Shown: positions 1 to 6,706, counted from the stretch's first letter. The stretch: DNA of 15,093 bases from Deltaproteobacteria bacterium RBG_16_54_11 (GCA_001797905.1 MGQS01000046.1:1210-16302), one strand, 5' to 3'. Notes: generated by a model from the sequence alone, not told the origin. Numbers and translations are program-made.

Positions 1-57
1 AGAACGTTTGTGATCAGCAGCGACTATCAGTCGTTAGCTGGAATGCCTTGTTGTGGT

Positions 58-780
58 TCATAAATTCTTCTCGATAATCTCCTTGATGTACCTCGGGATG
101 TCTTTCTGAAGTTCCTTCGTTCTTCTTTTGAGGCGGTCGTAAACTGAGACTTCTTCACCAGACCACATAATGTCCACCCGGCGCGCTTGTCGCATGGCGA
201 TATGGTCATAGTCTTCTGGATAAGCCCAGTAGCATCTCCGGCATATCTCCGGTTTCTTCATCTCTTGCCAGTTGACACAGTGTTCGCACGACCAAGACTT
301 GGCGCGGTTAGCTGACCCGCAGAGAAGCATGTACGACTTCGGATCATCCATTATCATTTCATCATCTCCGACGACCTCGAATGGAATTCGATGGTCGATC
401 TGAAGAAGCCGCTCTTCAAACTCTTCCAGATAGATGGCGCAACGACATCCGTGAAGATCGATCAATTTCGCCTTGAGCTGCTTGGCGAAGGCGGTTCGGC
501 CTCTAAGCTTTGAGAATCTTGCCTTCTTGGGGTCGCCGAAACGATAAGCCCCGATCTTACGGCCATCACTGCCGGCAACACGGAACATCTCCAATGGAAT
601 GCCTTGTTCCTTGACATCCCGAGCTGCCCTCGGAGGATGGTTGTATCCGTACTTCTCTTTCAGTTCCTCAGTTGTGATTTGGCCATGCTTCAGAATATGA
701 TCAATTACCGTGCGGGGCCGCTTAGCTGTGACCGCCTTGCACTTCTTCACGAATTCGCGGGGGAGATCCTTCGCTTTCAA
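58..780 (-). CDS. HNH endonuclease, probable restriction enzyme of an R-M pair
   Basis: 240-residue protein, probably the nuclease partner of the methyltransferase that precedes it. Seen: residues about 20-80 look like a winged helix-turn-helix (ITTEELKEKYGYNHPPRAA, then a K-IGAYRF strand), a plausible DNA-reading part. A Cys-rich HNH core follows: C112/C114, the catalytic IDHRIPFEV with D129 and H130, C154, N158 in SANRAKSW, then C165-x2-C168 and C180-x2-C183, which probably bind structural zinc. The start is a TTG at 778-780 preceded by GGAG with 8-base spacing, and it overlaps the methyltransferase stop as TTGA, so the two genes are translationally coupled. Known: HNH nucleases with paired cysteines are common among Type II restriction enzymes. 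Inferred: it cuts the site its neighbour methylates; the site cannot be read from the sequence. Alternative: a nicking or modification-dependent nuclease. Confidence 0.78.
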   Translation of the reverse strand: MKAKDLPREFVKKCKAVTAKRPRTVIDHILKHGQITTEELKEKYGYNHPPRAARDVKEQGIPLEMFRVAGSDGRKIGAYRFGDPKKARFSKLRGRTAFAKQLKAKLIDLHGCRCAIYLEEFEERLLQIDHRIPFEVVGDDEMIMDDPKSYMLLCGSANRAKSWSCEHCVNWQEMKKPEICRRCYWAYPEDYDHIAMRQARRVDIMWSGEEVSVYDRLKRRTKELQKDIPRYIKEIIEKNL

Positions 781-1700
781 TTGCGGCTCTCCATAAGGCA
801 GAGTTGCTCTCCTCGTGTGTAGCGATATACTGTCGGGACATTCGCCAGTTCGTCTGCAAGGCTTGGGGATAAATACAATGACTCAATGGTAACATCAACT
901 CTGCCCAAGAGGGTTGCTTGGGTAGACCGGCCTGCATAAAGCTCAATCAGTGTCAGGTTAAGTTCTTCTGGGAGGGTTTTGCCAAAGGTCTTAGCTCCGG
1001 TACGGCCATCGTAGCTGACCAGATAGCGAATGCCTTGCTGGTTCAAACCATCGAGTGATTCGACAAATTCGCAGAATTGCACGCTCTGCAAGTATCGCGT
1101 GTCTCTGTTGCCACAAACCCCCTGGTATGGAGGGTCCATATAGACAAGGTCAGCCTGTGTGACTTTTTCAAGAATGTCACGGTAGTTCACCGACGTGACT
1201 GTTGTCTTTCCCTTCAAATAATATGAGGAGCCAAGAACTTGCTGGTTCATTGTTTCCGGTTGCATTCCCTTTCGTCTGTTGTCTGGACTCTGGTTAAACT
1301 CGCCTTGCGAATTGTATCGAACAGAGCCCTTCACACAACGAGCCAGCAGATATAAAAAAAGGTCGGAACGACCAGTACGATTGAAGTCATCCCTTGCATT
1401 GTCATAGAAAGACCTCGGGTCATCTAGTTGCCTCTTCCAGAGTGCTTCATATTGGGAGGCGATTTTTTCTGGTGTTTCGATGATGGCACGCCATAAGTCC
1501 ATGAGGGGCTTGTTTAGGTCATTGATATGGTAGCGCTTGCCGAGCTTATTCACTGCTGCGGCTATGGTGATAGCAGCCGAACCGGCAAATGGCTCGTACA
1601 GCGTCTCGAACTTCTCCGGGAAGTACCGTAGAATATCCGACGCAAGATTTCTCTTGCTGCCTTGGTAGGGTATAGGATGTGGAATTGTTCTTGTCTTCAT
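777..1700 (-). CDS. D12-class (Dam-like) DNA adenine-N6 methyltransferase
   Basis: 307-residue protein expected to transfer a methyl group from SAM to adenine in a short DNA target, protecting the host from the adjacent nuclease. Seen: motif X-like IPYQGSKRN (residues 10-18), SAM-binding motif I LYEPFAGSAA (34-43), DLNKPLMDLW (61-70), an RYNSQGEFNQSPDNRRKG segment (128-144), and catalytic motif IV DPPY (189-192). This order (X, I, then IV) is that of the MethyltransfD12 family, which includes Dam, DpnM and M.EcoRV; the length is typical or slightly long. The start is an ATG with no strong Shine-Dalgarno. The leader is very AT-rich and carries a 14-bp palindrome. Base composition is lower in GC than the genes from ahcY onward, suggesting horizontal acquisition. 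The recognition sequence is unknown. An orphan role is less likely given the overlapping nuclease gene. Confidence 0.92.
   Translation of the reverse strand: MKTRTIPHPIPYQGSKRNLASDILRYFPEKFETLYEPFAGSAAITIAAAVNKLGKRYHINDLNKPLMDLWRAIIETPEKIASQYEALWKRQLDDPRSFYDNARDDFNRTGRSDLFLYLLARCVKGSVRYNSQGEFNQSPDNRRKGMQPETMNQQVLGSSYYLKGKTTVTSVNYRDILEKVTQADLVYMDPPYQGVCGNRDTRYLQSVQFCEFVESLDGLNQQGIRYLVSYDGRTGAKTFGKTLPEELNLTLIELYAGRSTQATLLGRVDVTIESLYLSPSLADELANVPTVYRYTRGEQLCLMESRN
789..792 (-). promoter_or_regulatory. RBS supporting the TTG start of the HNH nuclease
   Basis: GGAG on the minus strand lies 8 bases before the TTG at 778-780, inside the end of the methyltransferase gene. It supports the non-ATG start and coupled translation. 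Confidence 0.55.
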
Positions 1701-1738
1701 ATTATCTGTTCTTTTCTATACTCTAACTTATGAATAGC

Positions 1739-1752
1739 TAGAAAATTTTCTA
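1739..1752. promoter_or_regulatory. 14-bp perfect palindrome upstream of the methyltransferase
   Basis: TAGAAAATTTTCTA is a perfect palindrome centred about 45 bases before the methyltransferase ATG, within an AT-rich stretch that should hold the R-M promoter. It could be an operator for autoregulation of the unit, but AT-rich palindromes also arise by chance. No separate controller (C) protein gene is seen in the window. Confidence 0.3.
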
Positions 1753-1921
1753 TATATTACTAAAGACGGAAATTCTGCCTTTTGTTTTCCGTAATTCAAT
1801 TATTATATCGTGATAAACTGGAAAGTAAACAGAATTATAAAGAGTGTGAGAGCCTGAAAATTGGTGATAGGTTCGCCGAAGGAGGGGTTTTTCGTGGTGC
1901 ATTCGGGGTGGGTCATAATAG
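1753..1921. other. AT-rich non-coding spacer between ahcY and the R-M unit
   Basis: No convincing gene is seen. A small plus-strand open frame starts here, but it runs through the downstream hairpin into antisense of ahcY and has no recognisable motif. The stretch contains a small hairpin TTCG-c-CGAA near 1873-1881. Composition shifts from very AT-rich next to the methyltransferase to mixed near the hairpin. Confidence 0.4.
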
Positions 1922-1951
1922 AGCCATCCCCCGTAAAGACGGGGGATGGCT
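1922..1951. terminator. Perfect 13-bp hairpin after ahcY, probable terminator or element end
   Basis: Arms AGCCATCCCCCGT and ACGGGGGATGGCT flank a 4-base loop (AAAG on the plus strand). It begins 8 bases past the ahcY stop, the usual place for a terminator. The following minus-strand bases (CTATTATGACC) are not a T-run, so a classical Rho-independent terminator is not complete. It may act as a bidirectional insulator or 3'-end stabiliser, or be the hairpin end of a lost mobile element. Confidence 0.5.
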
Positions 1952-1959
1952 GGGCTATC

Positions 1960-3285
1960 TTACGTCCCCATCTCCCACGATGAAAGATACTTTTCCTGTT
2001 CCGGGGTGAGGGTGTCGATAGCGACCCCCATGGCCTTGAGCTTGAGCCTGGCGATCTCTTTATCGATATCCATCGGCACGCGGTAGACCTTCTTTTCTAG
2101 TTTCTTGGCGTTCTTGGCCAGGTACTCGCAGGCCAGGGCCTGGTTGGCAAAGCTCATATCCATAACACTCGAAGGGTGCCCCTCAGCCGCTGCCAGGTTC
2201 ACGAGCCTGCCCTCGCCCAGGACGTTGATCCGCTTGCCCTTGGCAAGGGTATATTCCTCTACAAACTCCCTGACCTTGCGCCGCTTGGTCGCTATCTTTC
2301 CCAGCCCTTCCAGATCGAGCTCCACGTTGAAATGGCCGGAGTTGGCCACGATGGCGCCGTCCTTCATCAGCTCAAAGTGCTCCTTCCTGATGACCTTGAT
2401 ATCCCCGGTCAGGGTGACGAAGAAGTCGCCTATGACTGCGGCCTCGGCTATGGGCATGACCCGGTAGCCGTCCATCACGGCCTCCAAGGCACGCAAAGGA
2501 TCTACCTCGGTGATGATCACGTTGGCACCCATGCCCTGGGCCCGCATGGCCACCCCCCTGCCGCACCACCCGTATCCGCAGACTACGAAGCAGGAGCCGG
2601 CCAGCAGGCGGTTGGTGGCCCTGAGGATACCGTCGATGGTGCTCTGGCCGGTGCCGTAGCGGTTGTCGAAGAGGTGCTTGGTGTCGGCGTCGTTCACCGC
2701 GATCACCGGGAACATCAGCACCCCTTCTTTCTCCATGCTCCTCAAGCGGATGACGCCGGTAGTGGTCTCCTCGGTGCTCCCGAGGATGCCCTTCACCAGA
2801 CCCTCCTTGTCTTTGGGAGAGAGCCCGGTAACCCATTCCTTGACCGGTGGCGCGAGCTCATCCAGCCTCCCCCATCCGATCATGTGCAAGGCGGAGACCA
2901 AGTCCGCGCCGTCGTCCATGGTGATGGCAGGGCGATGGGCAATGGCCTCCCGGATGTGGCGGTAATAGGTCGCGCCGTCCTCCCCCTTGATGGCGAAGGT
3001 CGGTATACCCAGGTCCTCTACGAGCGTCGCAGCTGCGTCATCCTGGGTGCTCAAGGGGTTGGAGGCGCAGAGCACCACCTCCGCGCCGCCGGCCTTCAAG
3101 ACCTCGGCCAGGTTGGCCGTCTCAGTGGTGATGTGCAGGCAGGCGGATACCCGTATGCCCTTCAAGGGCTTTTCCTTGGCAAAGCGTTCTTTTATTAGCT
3201 TTAAGACCGGCATCTCGTGTCCGGCCCACTCGGTCCTCAATTTTCCCTTTTCAGCCAGTTTCTTGTCTTTGATGTCACAGTTCAA
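1960..3285 (-). CDS. ahcY: S-adenosylhomocysteine hydrolase, short GYGWCGRG type
   Basis: 441-residue cytosolic enzyme that splits S-adenosylhomocysteine into homocysteine and adenosine, removing the inhibitory product of methylation. Seen: HITTETANLAEVL (51-63), SNPLSTQDDAAA (75-86), MDDGADLV (123-130), GSTEETTTGV (169-178), NDADTKHLFDNRYGTGQS (198-215), the NAD loop CGYGWCGRG (236-244), and GEGRLVNLAAAEGHPSSVMD (357-376). It ends near SSWEMGT without the KPDHYRY tail of the common long form, and lacks the extra segment of ~470-residue bacterial enzymes. This matches the archaeal/Thermotoga-like branch; some archaeal members act on S-inosylhomocysteine. The start is TTG at 3283-3285 with GAGGAG 7 bases upstream. 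It works with metK, found upstream across the repeat region. Confidence 0.96.
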   Translation of the reverse strand: MNCDIKDKKLAEKGKLRTEWAGHEMPVLKLIKERFAKEKPLKGIRVSACLHITTETANLAEVLKAGGAEVVLCASNPLSTQDDAAATLVEDLGIPTFAIKGEDGATYYRHIREAIAHRPAITMDDGADLVSALHMIGWGRLDELAPPVKEWVTGLSPKDKEGLVKGILGSTEETTTGVIRLRSMEKEGVLMFPVIAVNDADTKHLFDNRYGTGQSTIDGILRATNRLLAGSCFVVCGYGWCGRGVAMRAQGMGANVIITEVDPLRALEAVMDGYRVMPIAEAAVIGDFFVTLTGDIKVIRKEHFELMKDGAIVANSGHFNVELDLEGLGKIATKRRKVREFVEEYTLAKGKRINVLGEGRLVNLAAAEGHPSSVMDMSFANQALACEYLAKNAKKLEKKVYRVPMDIDKEIARLKLKAMGVAIDTLTPEQEKYLSSWEMGT

Positions 3286-3292
3286 GCGCAGT

Positions 3293-3298
3293 CTCCTC
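3293..3298 (-). promoter_or_regulatory. RBS supporting the TTG start of ahcY
   Basis: GAGGAG on the minus strand, spaced 7 bases from the TTG at 3283-3285. It makes the TTG preferable to any internal start. Confidence 0.65.
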
Positions 3299-3344
3299 TC
3301 AATTCAGTAGTTCTGTCTTTATCTCAATACAATACTCTCAACCC

Positions 3345-3358
3345 CTCTCCTGGGAGAG
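3345..3358. repeat. Small CTCTCC/GGAGAG inverted repeat
   Basis: CTCTCC and GGAGAG meet around TG, giving a short G/C-rich hairpin in the ahcY leader. It is similar in sequence to the larger hairpin 45 bases further upstream of ahcY. Confidence 0.4.
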
Positions 3359-3402
3359 AAGAAGATTTGATATACTCACTGTTGACTCCCCCTCACCTCC
3401 AT

Positions 3403-3424
3403 CCTCTCCCCCTGCGGGGAGAGG
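3403..3424. repeat. 9-bp-stem C/G-rich hairpin in the ahcY upstream region
   Basis: Arms CCTCTCCCC and GGGGAGAGG close a 4-base loop CTGC. Motifs of this kind are common as dispersed intergenic repeats in bacterial genomes. No T-run follows on either strand, so it is not a standard terminator. Confidence 0.55.
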
Positions 3425-3489
3425 AGGACGGGAAGATTGTGTTCTACCTGTTCGAGATAATTACCTTGAACCCTAGAACACTTGACCCC

Positions 3490-3539
3490 TGTCGCTCTGC
3501 GACATCCCGCTTCCATAAATTTATAATGAGGAACGGGAT
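3490..3539 (+). repeat. Double-hairpin repeat, copy A
   Basis: First hairpin TGTCGC-TCT-GCGACA (3490-3504); second inverted repeat ATCCCG (3504-3509) with CGGGAT (3534-3539), whose loop holds the palindrome ATAAATTTAT. The first 22 bases (from C3489) match copy B in inverted orientation with one mismatch. GACCCCT occurs at both edges (3484-3490 and 3541-3547), resembling a target duplication, though a third GACCCCT at 3549 weakens that reading. Confidence 0.6.
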
Positions 3540-3568
3540 AGACCCCTAGACCCCTCCCGCTTTGCGGC

Positions 3569-3616
3569 CCCCTACCATTCGAGTGTTCTTATGAATGGGG
3601 TGTCGCAAAGCGACAG
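3569..3616 (-). repeat. Double-hairpin repeat, copy C
   Basis: On the minus strand: CTGTCGC-TTT-GCGACA (plus-strand hairpin at 3601-3615), then CCCC-CATTC pairing with GAATGG (plus-strand CCATTC 3575-3580 and GAATGG 3593-3598), ending GTAGGGGG. It has the same layout and orientation as copy B, with a different loop. Confidence 0.5.
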
Positions 3617-3665
3617 ATCTGGCCAAAGGGCCACCTTCGGCCGCAGTCCATAAAATCTGAATTAA

Positions 3666-3719
3666 GTCCCGCCCTACTTTATATAAAAATCTGAATGGCG
3701 GGATGTCGCAGGGCGACAG
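3666..3719 (-). repeat. Double-hairpin repeat, copy B
   Basis: On the minus strand: CTGTCGC-CCT-GCGACA (plus-strand hairpin at 3704-3718), then TCCCGCC pairing with GGCGGGA (plus-strand arms 3667-3673 and 3697-3703) around an AT-rich loop. It lies about 25 bases past the metK stop, so it may protect or terminate the metK transcript, but no T-run follows. Confidence 0.6.
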
Positions 3720-3741
3720 AGCGGGATTGACCCCCACTTTT

Positions 3742-4899
3742 TTAAAGTTTTCCTGCTGCCTTTTTTAGGTCATCCACCCTGTGTGTCCGCTCCCAGGTAA
3801 ACTCCGGCTCGCTCCTGCCGAAGTGGCCGTAGCAGGCGGTCTTTTTATAGATGGGACGTAGGAGATCAAGATACTGGATGATCCGCGCGGGCCTGAAGTC
3901 GAATATCTCGTTCACGATCTTGGCCAGCTTATCAGGCGGGATCTTTCCCGTGCCCCTGGTGTCCAGCATGATGGAGACAGGCTCGGCCTTGCCGATGGTG
4001 TAGGCGATCTGGATCTCGCATATGTCGGCCAGACCGGCAGCCACGATGTTCTTTGCTACGTGCCGGGCCATATAGGAGCTGCTGCGGTCCACCTTGGAGG
4101 GGTCCTTGCCGGAGAAGGCGCCGCCGCCGTGCCTCCCCTGTCCGCCATAGGTGTCGACGATGATTTTGCGCCCCGTCATCCCGCAGTCCGCCAGAGGGCC
4201 GCCGGTTACGAACCTGCCGGTGGTGTTGATATAGTATTTGGTATCCTTATCCCTCAGCCTTTCCGGTATGACGTTCTTGATCACCTCCTCGATGATCCCC
4301 TCTCTGAGCGCTTCGTTCTTGACATCCGGCGTGTGCTGGGCGGCGATGACGACAGAGTCCACACGCACCGGTTTCCTGTCGATGTACTGGACAGTCACCT
4401 GGGACTTGCCGTCGGGACGCAGAAAGTCGAGGATATTGTTCTTGCGGACGTAGGCCAGCCGCTTGGTAAGCGAGTGGGCAAAGGCAATGGTCATGGGCAT
4501 GAGCTCAGGGGTTTCATTACAGGCGTAGCCGACCATGAGGCCCTGGTCGCCTGCACCCTGCTCCTCGCTGTTGACCCCCCGGGCAATGTCCGGGGATTGC
4601 TGATCGATAGAGGTCATTATCGCGCAGGTCTCCCAATCGAAGCCCATAGCGGAATCGTTGTACCCGATCTCCTTGATGGTCTCCCTTACGATCTTGGGCA
4701 TTTCCACGTAGCACTCCGTGGTGATCTCCCCGGCGATAAAGGCGAGCCCGGTGGTCACGAGGCACTCACAGGCGACCCTGCCCCTGGGGTCATCTTTGAT
4801 GATGGCATCGAGGATGGCGTCGGAGATCTGATCGGCCACCTTATCGGGATGCCCCTCCGTTACCGACTCGGAGGTGAACAAAAAGTTGGTCATAGCCAT
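3742..4899 (-). CDS. metK: S-adenosylmethionine synthetase
   Basis: 385-residue cytosolic enzyme that makes SAM from methionine and ATP, releasing phosphate and pyrophosphate. Seen: ESVTEGHPDKVADQISDA near the N-terminus with the ATP-contacting His17, the GAGDQGLMVGYACNETPE signature in the central region, and the P-loop-like GGGAFSGKDPSKVDRS with its catalytic lysines and arginine. Length is normal for bacterial MetK. The chosen start is the first of two near-adjacent ATGs (4897-4899), with AAGGAGG 9 bases upstream; the second, at 4891-4893, is also possible. It begins 22 bases after the ptsI stop and its RBS sits in that gap, so it is probably co-transcribed with the PTS genes. No SAM riboswitch is seen. 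It supplies methyl donor used by the methyltransferase at the window's low end, as it does for all cellular methylation. Confidence 0.98.
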   Translation of the reverse strand: MAMTNFLFTSESVTEGHPDKVADQISDAILDAIIKDDPRGRVACECLVTTGLAFIAGEITTECYVEMPKIVRETIKEIGYNDSAMGFDWETCAIMTSIDQQSPDIARGVNSEEQGAGDQGLMVGYACNETPELMPMTIAFAHSLTKRLAYVRKNNILDFLRPDGKSQVTVQYIDRKPVRVDSVVIAAQHTPDVKNEALREGIIEEVIKNVIPERLRDKDTKYYINTTGRFVTGGPLADCGMTGRKIIVDTYGGQGRHGGGAFSGKDPSKVDRSSSYMARHVAKNIVAAGLADICEIQIAYTIGKAEPVSIMLDTRGTGKIPPDKLAKIVNEIFDFRPARIIQYLDLLRPIYKKTACYGHFGRSEPEFTWERTHRVDDLKKAAGKL

Positions 4900-4921
4900 G
4901 GATATATTCCTCCTTCTTCTT

Positions 4922-6706
4922 TTATTCCTTACATTGGATGAAGTCCTCTGGAAATCGTTCGGCCATCTTCTTTCGGATGAAGAGCTCGGTTTCTTTAGCG
5001 GTGGAGAATTGCAAGACCTCCTTCAGGAGACCTTCGCCCTCGGTGTGGGTAGAGCGCCGCAGGACCTTTTTCACCCGGGGTATGGCAAGGGGGTGCATGC
5101 TCAACTCATCGAGCCCCAACCCCAAAAAGATCAGGGTGTAGAGGGGGTCGGCGGCCATCTCGCCGCAGATCCCCACCTCAATGCCCTCCTTATGGGCGAT
5201 GTCCACCACCCCTTTTATATTGCGCAGGATGGCCGGGTGCAGTGGCTCGTAGAGATAGGATACATGTTCGTTTACCCGATCTATAGCCAGGGAGTACTGG
5301 ATGAGGTCATTGGTGCCGATGCTGAAGAAATCTGCCTCGCAGGCGAGGATATCGGCGGTGATGGCGGCAGAGGGGATCTCGATCATAACCCCGAGGGGGA
5401 TATCCGGATCGAAGGCGACCTTCTTGGCCCTCAGCTCATCTTTGGCATCCTCCAGGATAACCTTCACCTGCCGGAGCTCCTCCACCCCGGAGATCATGGG
5501 CAGCAGGATCTTGACCTTGCCATAGGTACTGGCCCGCAGGATCCCCCGCAGCTGCGCCTTAAAGATATCCTGCTCCATGAGACAGAACCGAATGGCCCTC
5601 AGACCCATGGCCGGGTTCATCTCCTCGGCCAGCTCGATGTGGGAGGCGAACTTATCCCCCCCGAGGTCGAGGGTCCTGATGGTGACGGGGTAGGGGGCAA
5701 TCTTCTGCACCAGTTGTTTGTAGACCTGGACGTGCTCCTCCTCATCGGGGAGGGTCTTTCTATTCAAGTAGAGGAATTCGGTACGATACAATCCTATCCC
5801 CGCGGCTCCGTACTGGATGACGGCGGGGATCTCCTCAATAAGCTCTATATTGGCCTGCAGGGTGAGGTAATATCCGTCCTGGGTCTCAGATGTGAGAGGC
5901 GCATACTTGAGCAGCTCCCGCTCGAGATAACGGTAGCGTTGCTGCTTGAGTTGATACGCCTTGATGGTTGCCGGCGAGGGATCGACGACGATGATACCTT
6001 CGGTGCCATCGATGATGATCGTTTCTCCCCCTGCCACATAGGTCGTGATGTCTTCCAGCCCCACGACGGCGGGGATCTCGAGGGAACGGGAGACTATGGC
6101 CGTATGGGATGTCTTTCCTCCTACCTCGGTGACGAAACCGATGACCCTCTGGAGGTTTAACTGAATGGTATCCGCGGGGGAGAGATCATGGGCGACCACG
6201 ATCACCTCTCCTTCAAGATCCTCTATCTGCCTGAGCTCCCTTCCGATGAGGTTGCGGAGGACCCTCTCCACAACATGTCTTATGTCCTCTTTTCTCTCTT
6301 TGAGATACTCATCTTCGATGGCATCGAAGGCATCGGAGATCTTGTCCAAGGTGACCTTGAGGGCCCACTCCGTGTTCACCAGTTGCTCCTGGATCATCCG
6401 GATGGTCTCATCGCGCAGCATGCGGTCTTCCATCAACTTGAGGTGGACATCGAGGATGTAGGAGTGCTGCCCGAACCCCTTTTCCAAGATACGCTGCTTG
6501 ACCTCCTCCAGCTGTTTTTTCGATTCTTCGATGGCCGCTTCGAACCGCTTGACCTCGGAAATCACCTGCCCCGCCGTTACCTTGCGGGGAACGAATGTGG
6601 CGCGCGAGCGCTCCAAGGGCGCGGCCTTCCCGATGACGATCCCCGGGGAAACCCCGATCCCTTTAAGGGTCTTCTCTTCGCTGTTAGATGGCGTGTTCTT
6701 TTTCAC
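4922..6706 (-). CDS. ptsI: PTS enzyme I (phosphoenolpyruvate-protein phosphotransferase)
   Basis: 594-residue cytosolic enzyme that autophosphorylates from phosphoenolpyruvate and passes phosphate to HPr. Seen: N-terminal KGIGVSPGIVIGKA (15-28), an HPr-binding helical region, the active-site loop GGKTSHTAIVSRS with His201, then the PEP-binding barrel with GLYRTEFLYL (305-314), NPAMGLRAIR (364-373), FFSIGTNDLIQY (460-471) and the active-site Cys514 in GICGEMAADP. There is no N-terminal GAF domain, so it is a PtsI rather than the nitrogen-type PtsP. The start is GTG at 6704-6706, preceded by GAGGG with 8-base spacing, and it overlaps the HPr gene by 23 bases. With no sugar permease nearby, its phosphate flow probably serves EIIA-Ntr and the mannose-type EIIA. 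Confidence 0.98.
   Translation of the reverse strand: MKKNTPSNSEEKTLKGIGVSPGIVIGKAAPLERSRATFVPRKVTAGQVISEVKRFEAAIEESKKQLEEVKQRILEKGFGQHSYILDVHLKLMEDRMLRDETIRMIQEQLVNTEWALKVTLDKISDAFDAIEDEYLKERKEDIRHVVERVLRNLIGRELRQIEDLEGEVIVVAHDLSPADTIQLNLQRVIGFVTEVGGKTSHTAIVSRSLEIPAVVGLEDITTYVAGGETIIIDGTEGIIVVDPSPATIKAYQLKQQRYRYLERELLKYAPLTSETQDGYYLTLQANIELIEEIPAVIQYGAAGIGLYRTEFLYLNRKTLPDEEEHVQVYKQLVQKIAPYPVTIRTLDLGGDKFASHIELAEEMNPAMGLRAIRFCLMEQDIFKAQLRGILRASTYGKVKILLPMISGVEELRQVKVILEDAKDELRAKKVAFDPDIPLGVMIEIPSAAITADILACEADFFSIGTNDLIQYSLAIDRVNEHVSYLYEPLHPAILRNIKGVVDIAHKEGIEVGICGEMAADPLYTLIFLGLGLDELSMHPLAIPRVKKVLRRSTHTEGEGLLKEVLQFSTAKETELFIRKKMAERFPEDFIQCKE

Larger units (their letters stand above)
3286..3741. 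other. Repeat-rich non-coding region between metK and ahcY
   Basis: About 450 bases with no supported gene. It holds C/G-rich hairpins near ahcY (around 3345-3358 and 3403-3424), then three related double-hairpin elements (3490-3539, 3569-3616, 3666-3719), short direct repeats such as GACCCCT (3484, 3541, 3549) and an 11-base repeat AAAATCTGAAT (3652 and 3686). Plus- and minus-strand open frames here have no family features. Any ahcY promoter should lie at the low-coordinate end, but I could not pick a convincing -35/-10 pair. I saw nothing resembling a SAH or SAM riboswitch. Confidence 0.7.

Noticed and set aside
21..33. Small hairpin CGACT-ATC-AGTCG after the HNH nuclease gene
   Set aside because: Only 5 base pairs and no T-run; too weak to call a terminator.
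40..608. 13-base direct repeat GGAATGCCTTGTT at 40-52 and 596-608
   Set aside because: A match this short is expected about once by chance in a window of this size, and neither copy has supporting structure.
1782..2009. 75-residue plus-strand open frame in the ahcY/R-M gap, considered as a small gene
   Set aside because: It reads through the 13-bp hairpin and into antisense of ahcY, with no RBS or motif that would support translation.
2176..3198. 340-residue plus-strand open frame
   Set aside because: It lies wholly antisense to ahcY, has no recognisable motif and is rich in Gly, His, Asp and Val, as expected for the complement of a GC-rich gene.
3286..3480. SAH riboswitch ahead of ahcY
   Set aside because: No segment resembling the conserved SAH riboswitch core was seen; the leader is dominated by simple C/G-rich hairpins.
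4060..6160. Long plus-strand open frames (293 and 428 residues)
   Set aside because: They are antisense to metK and ptsI, which carry complete catalytic motifs; the plus-strand products have no family features.
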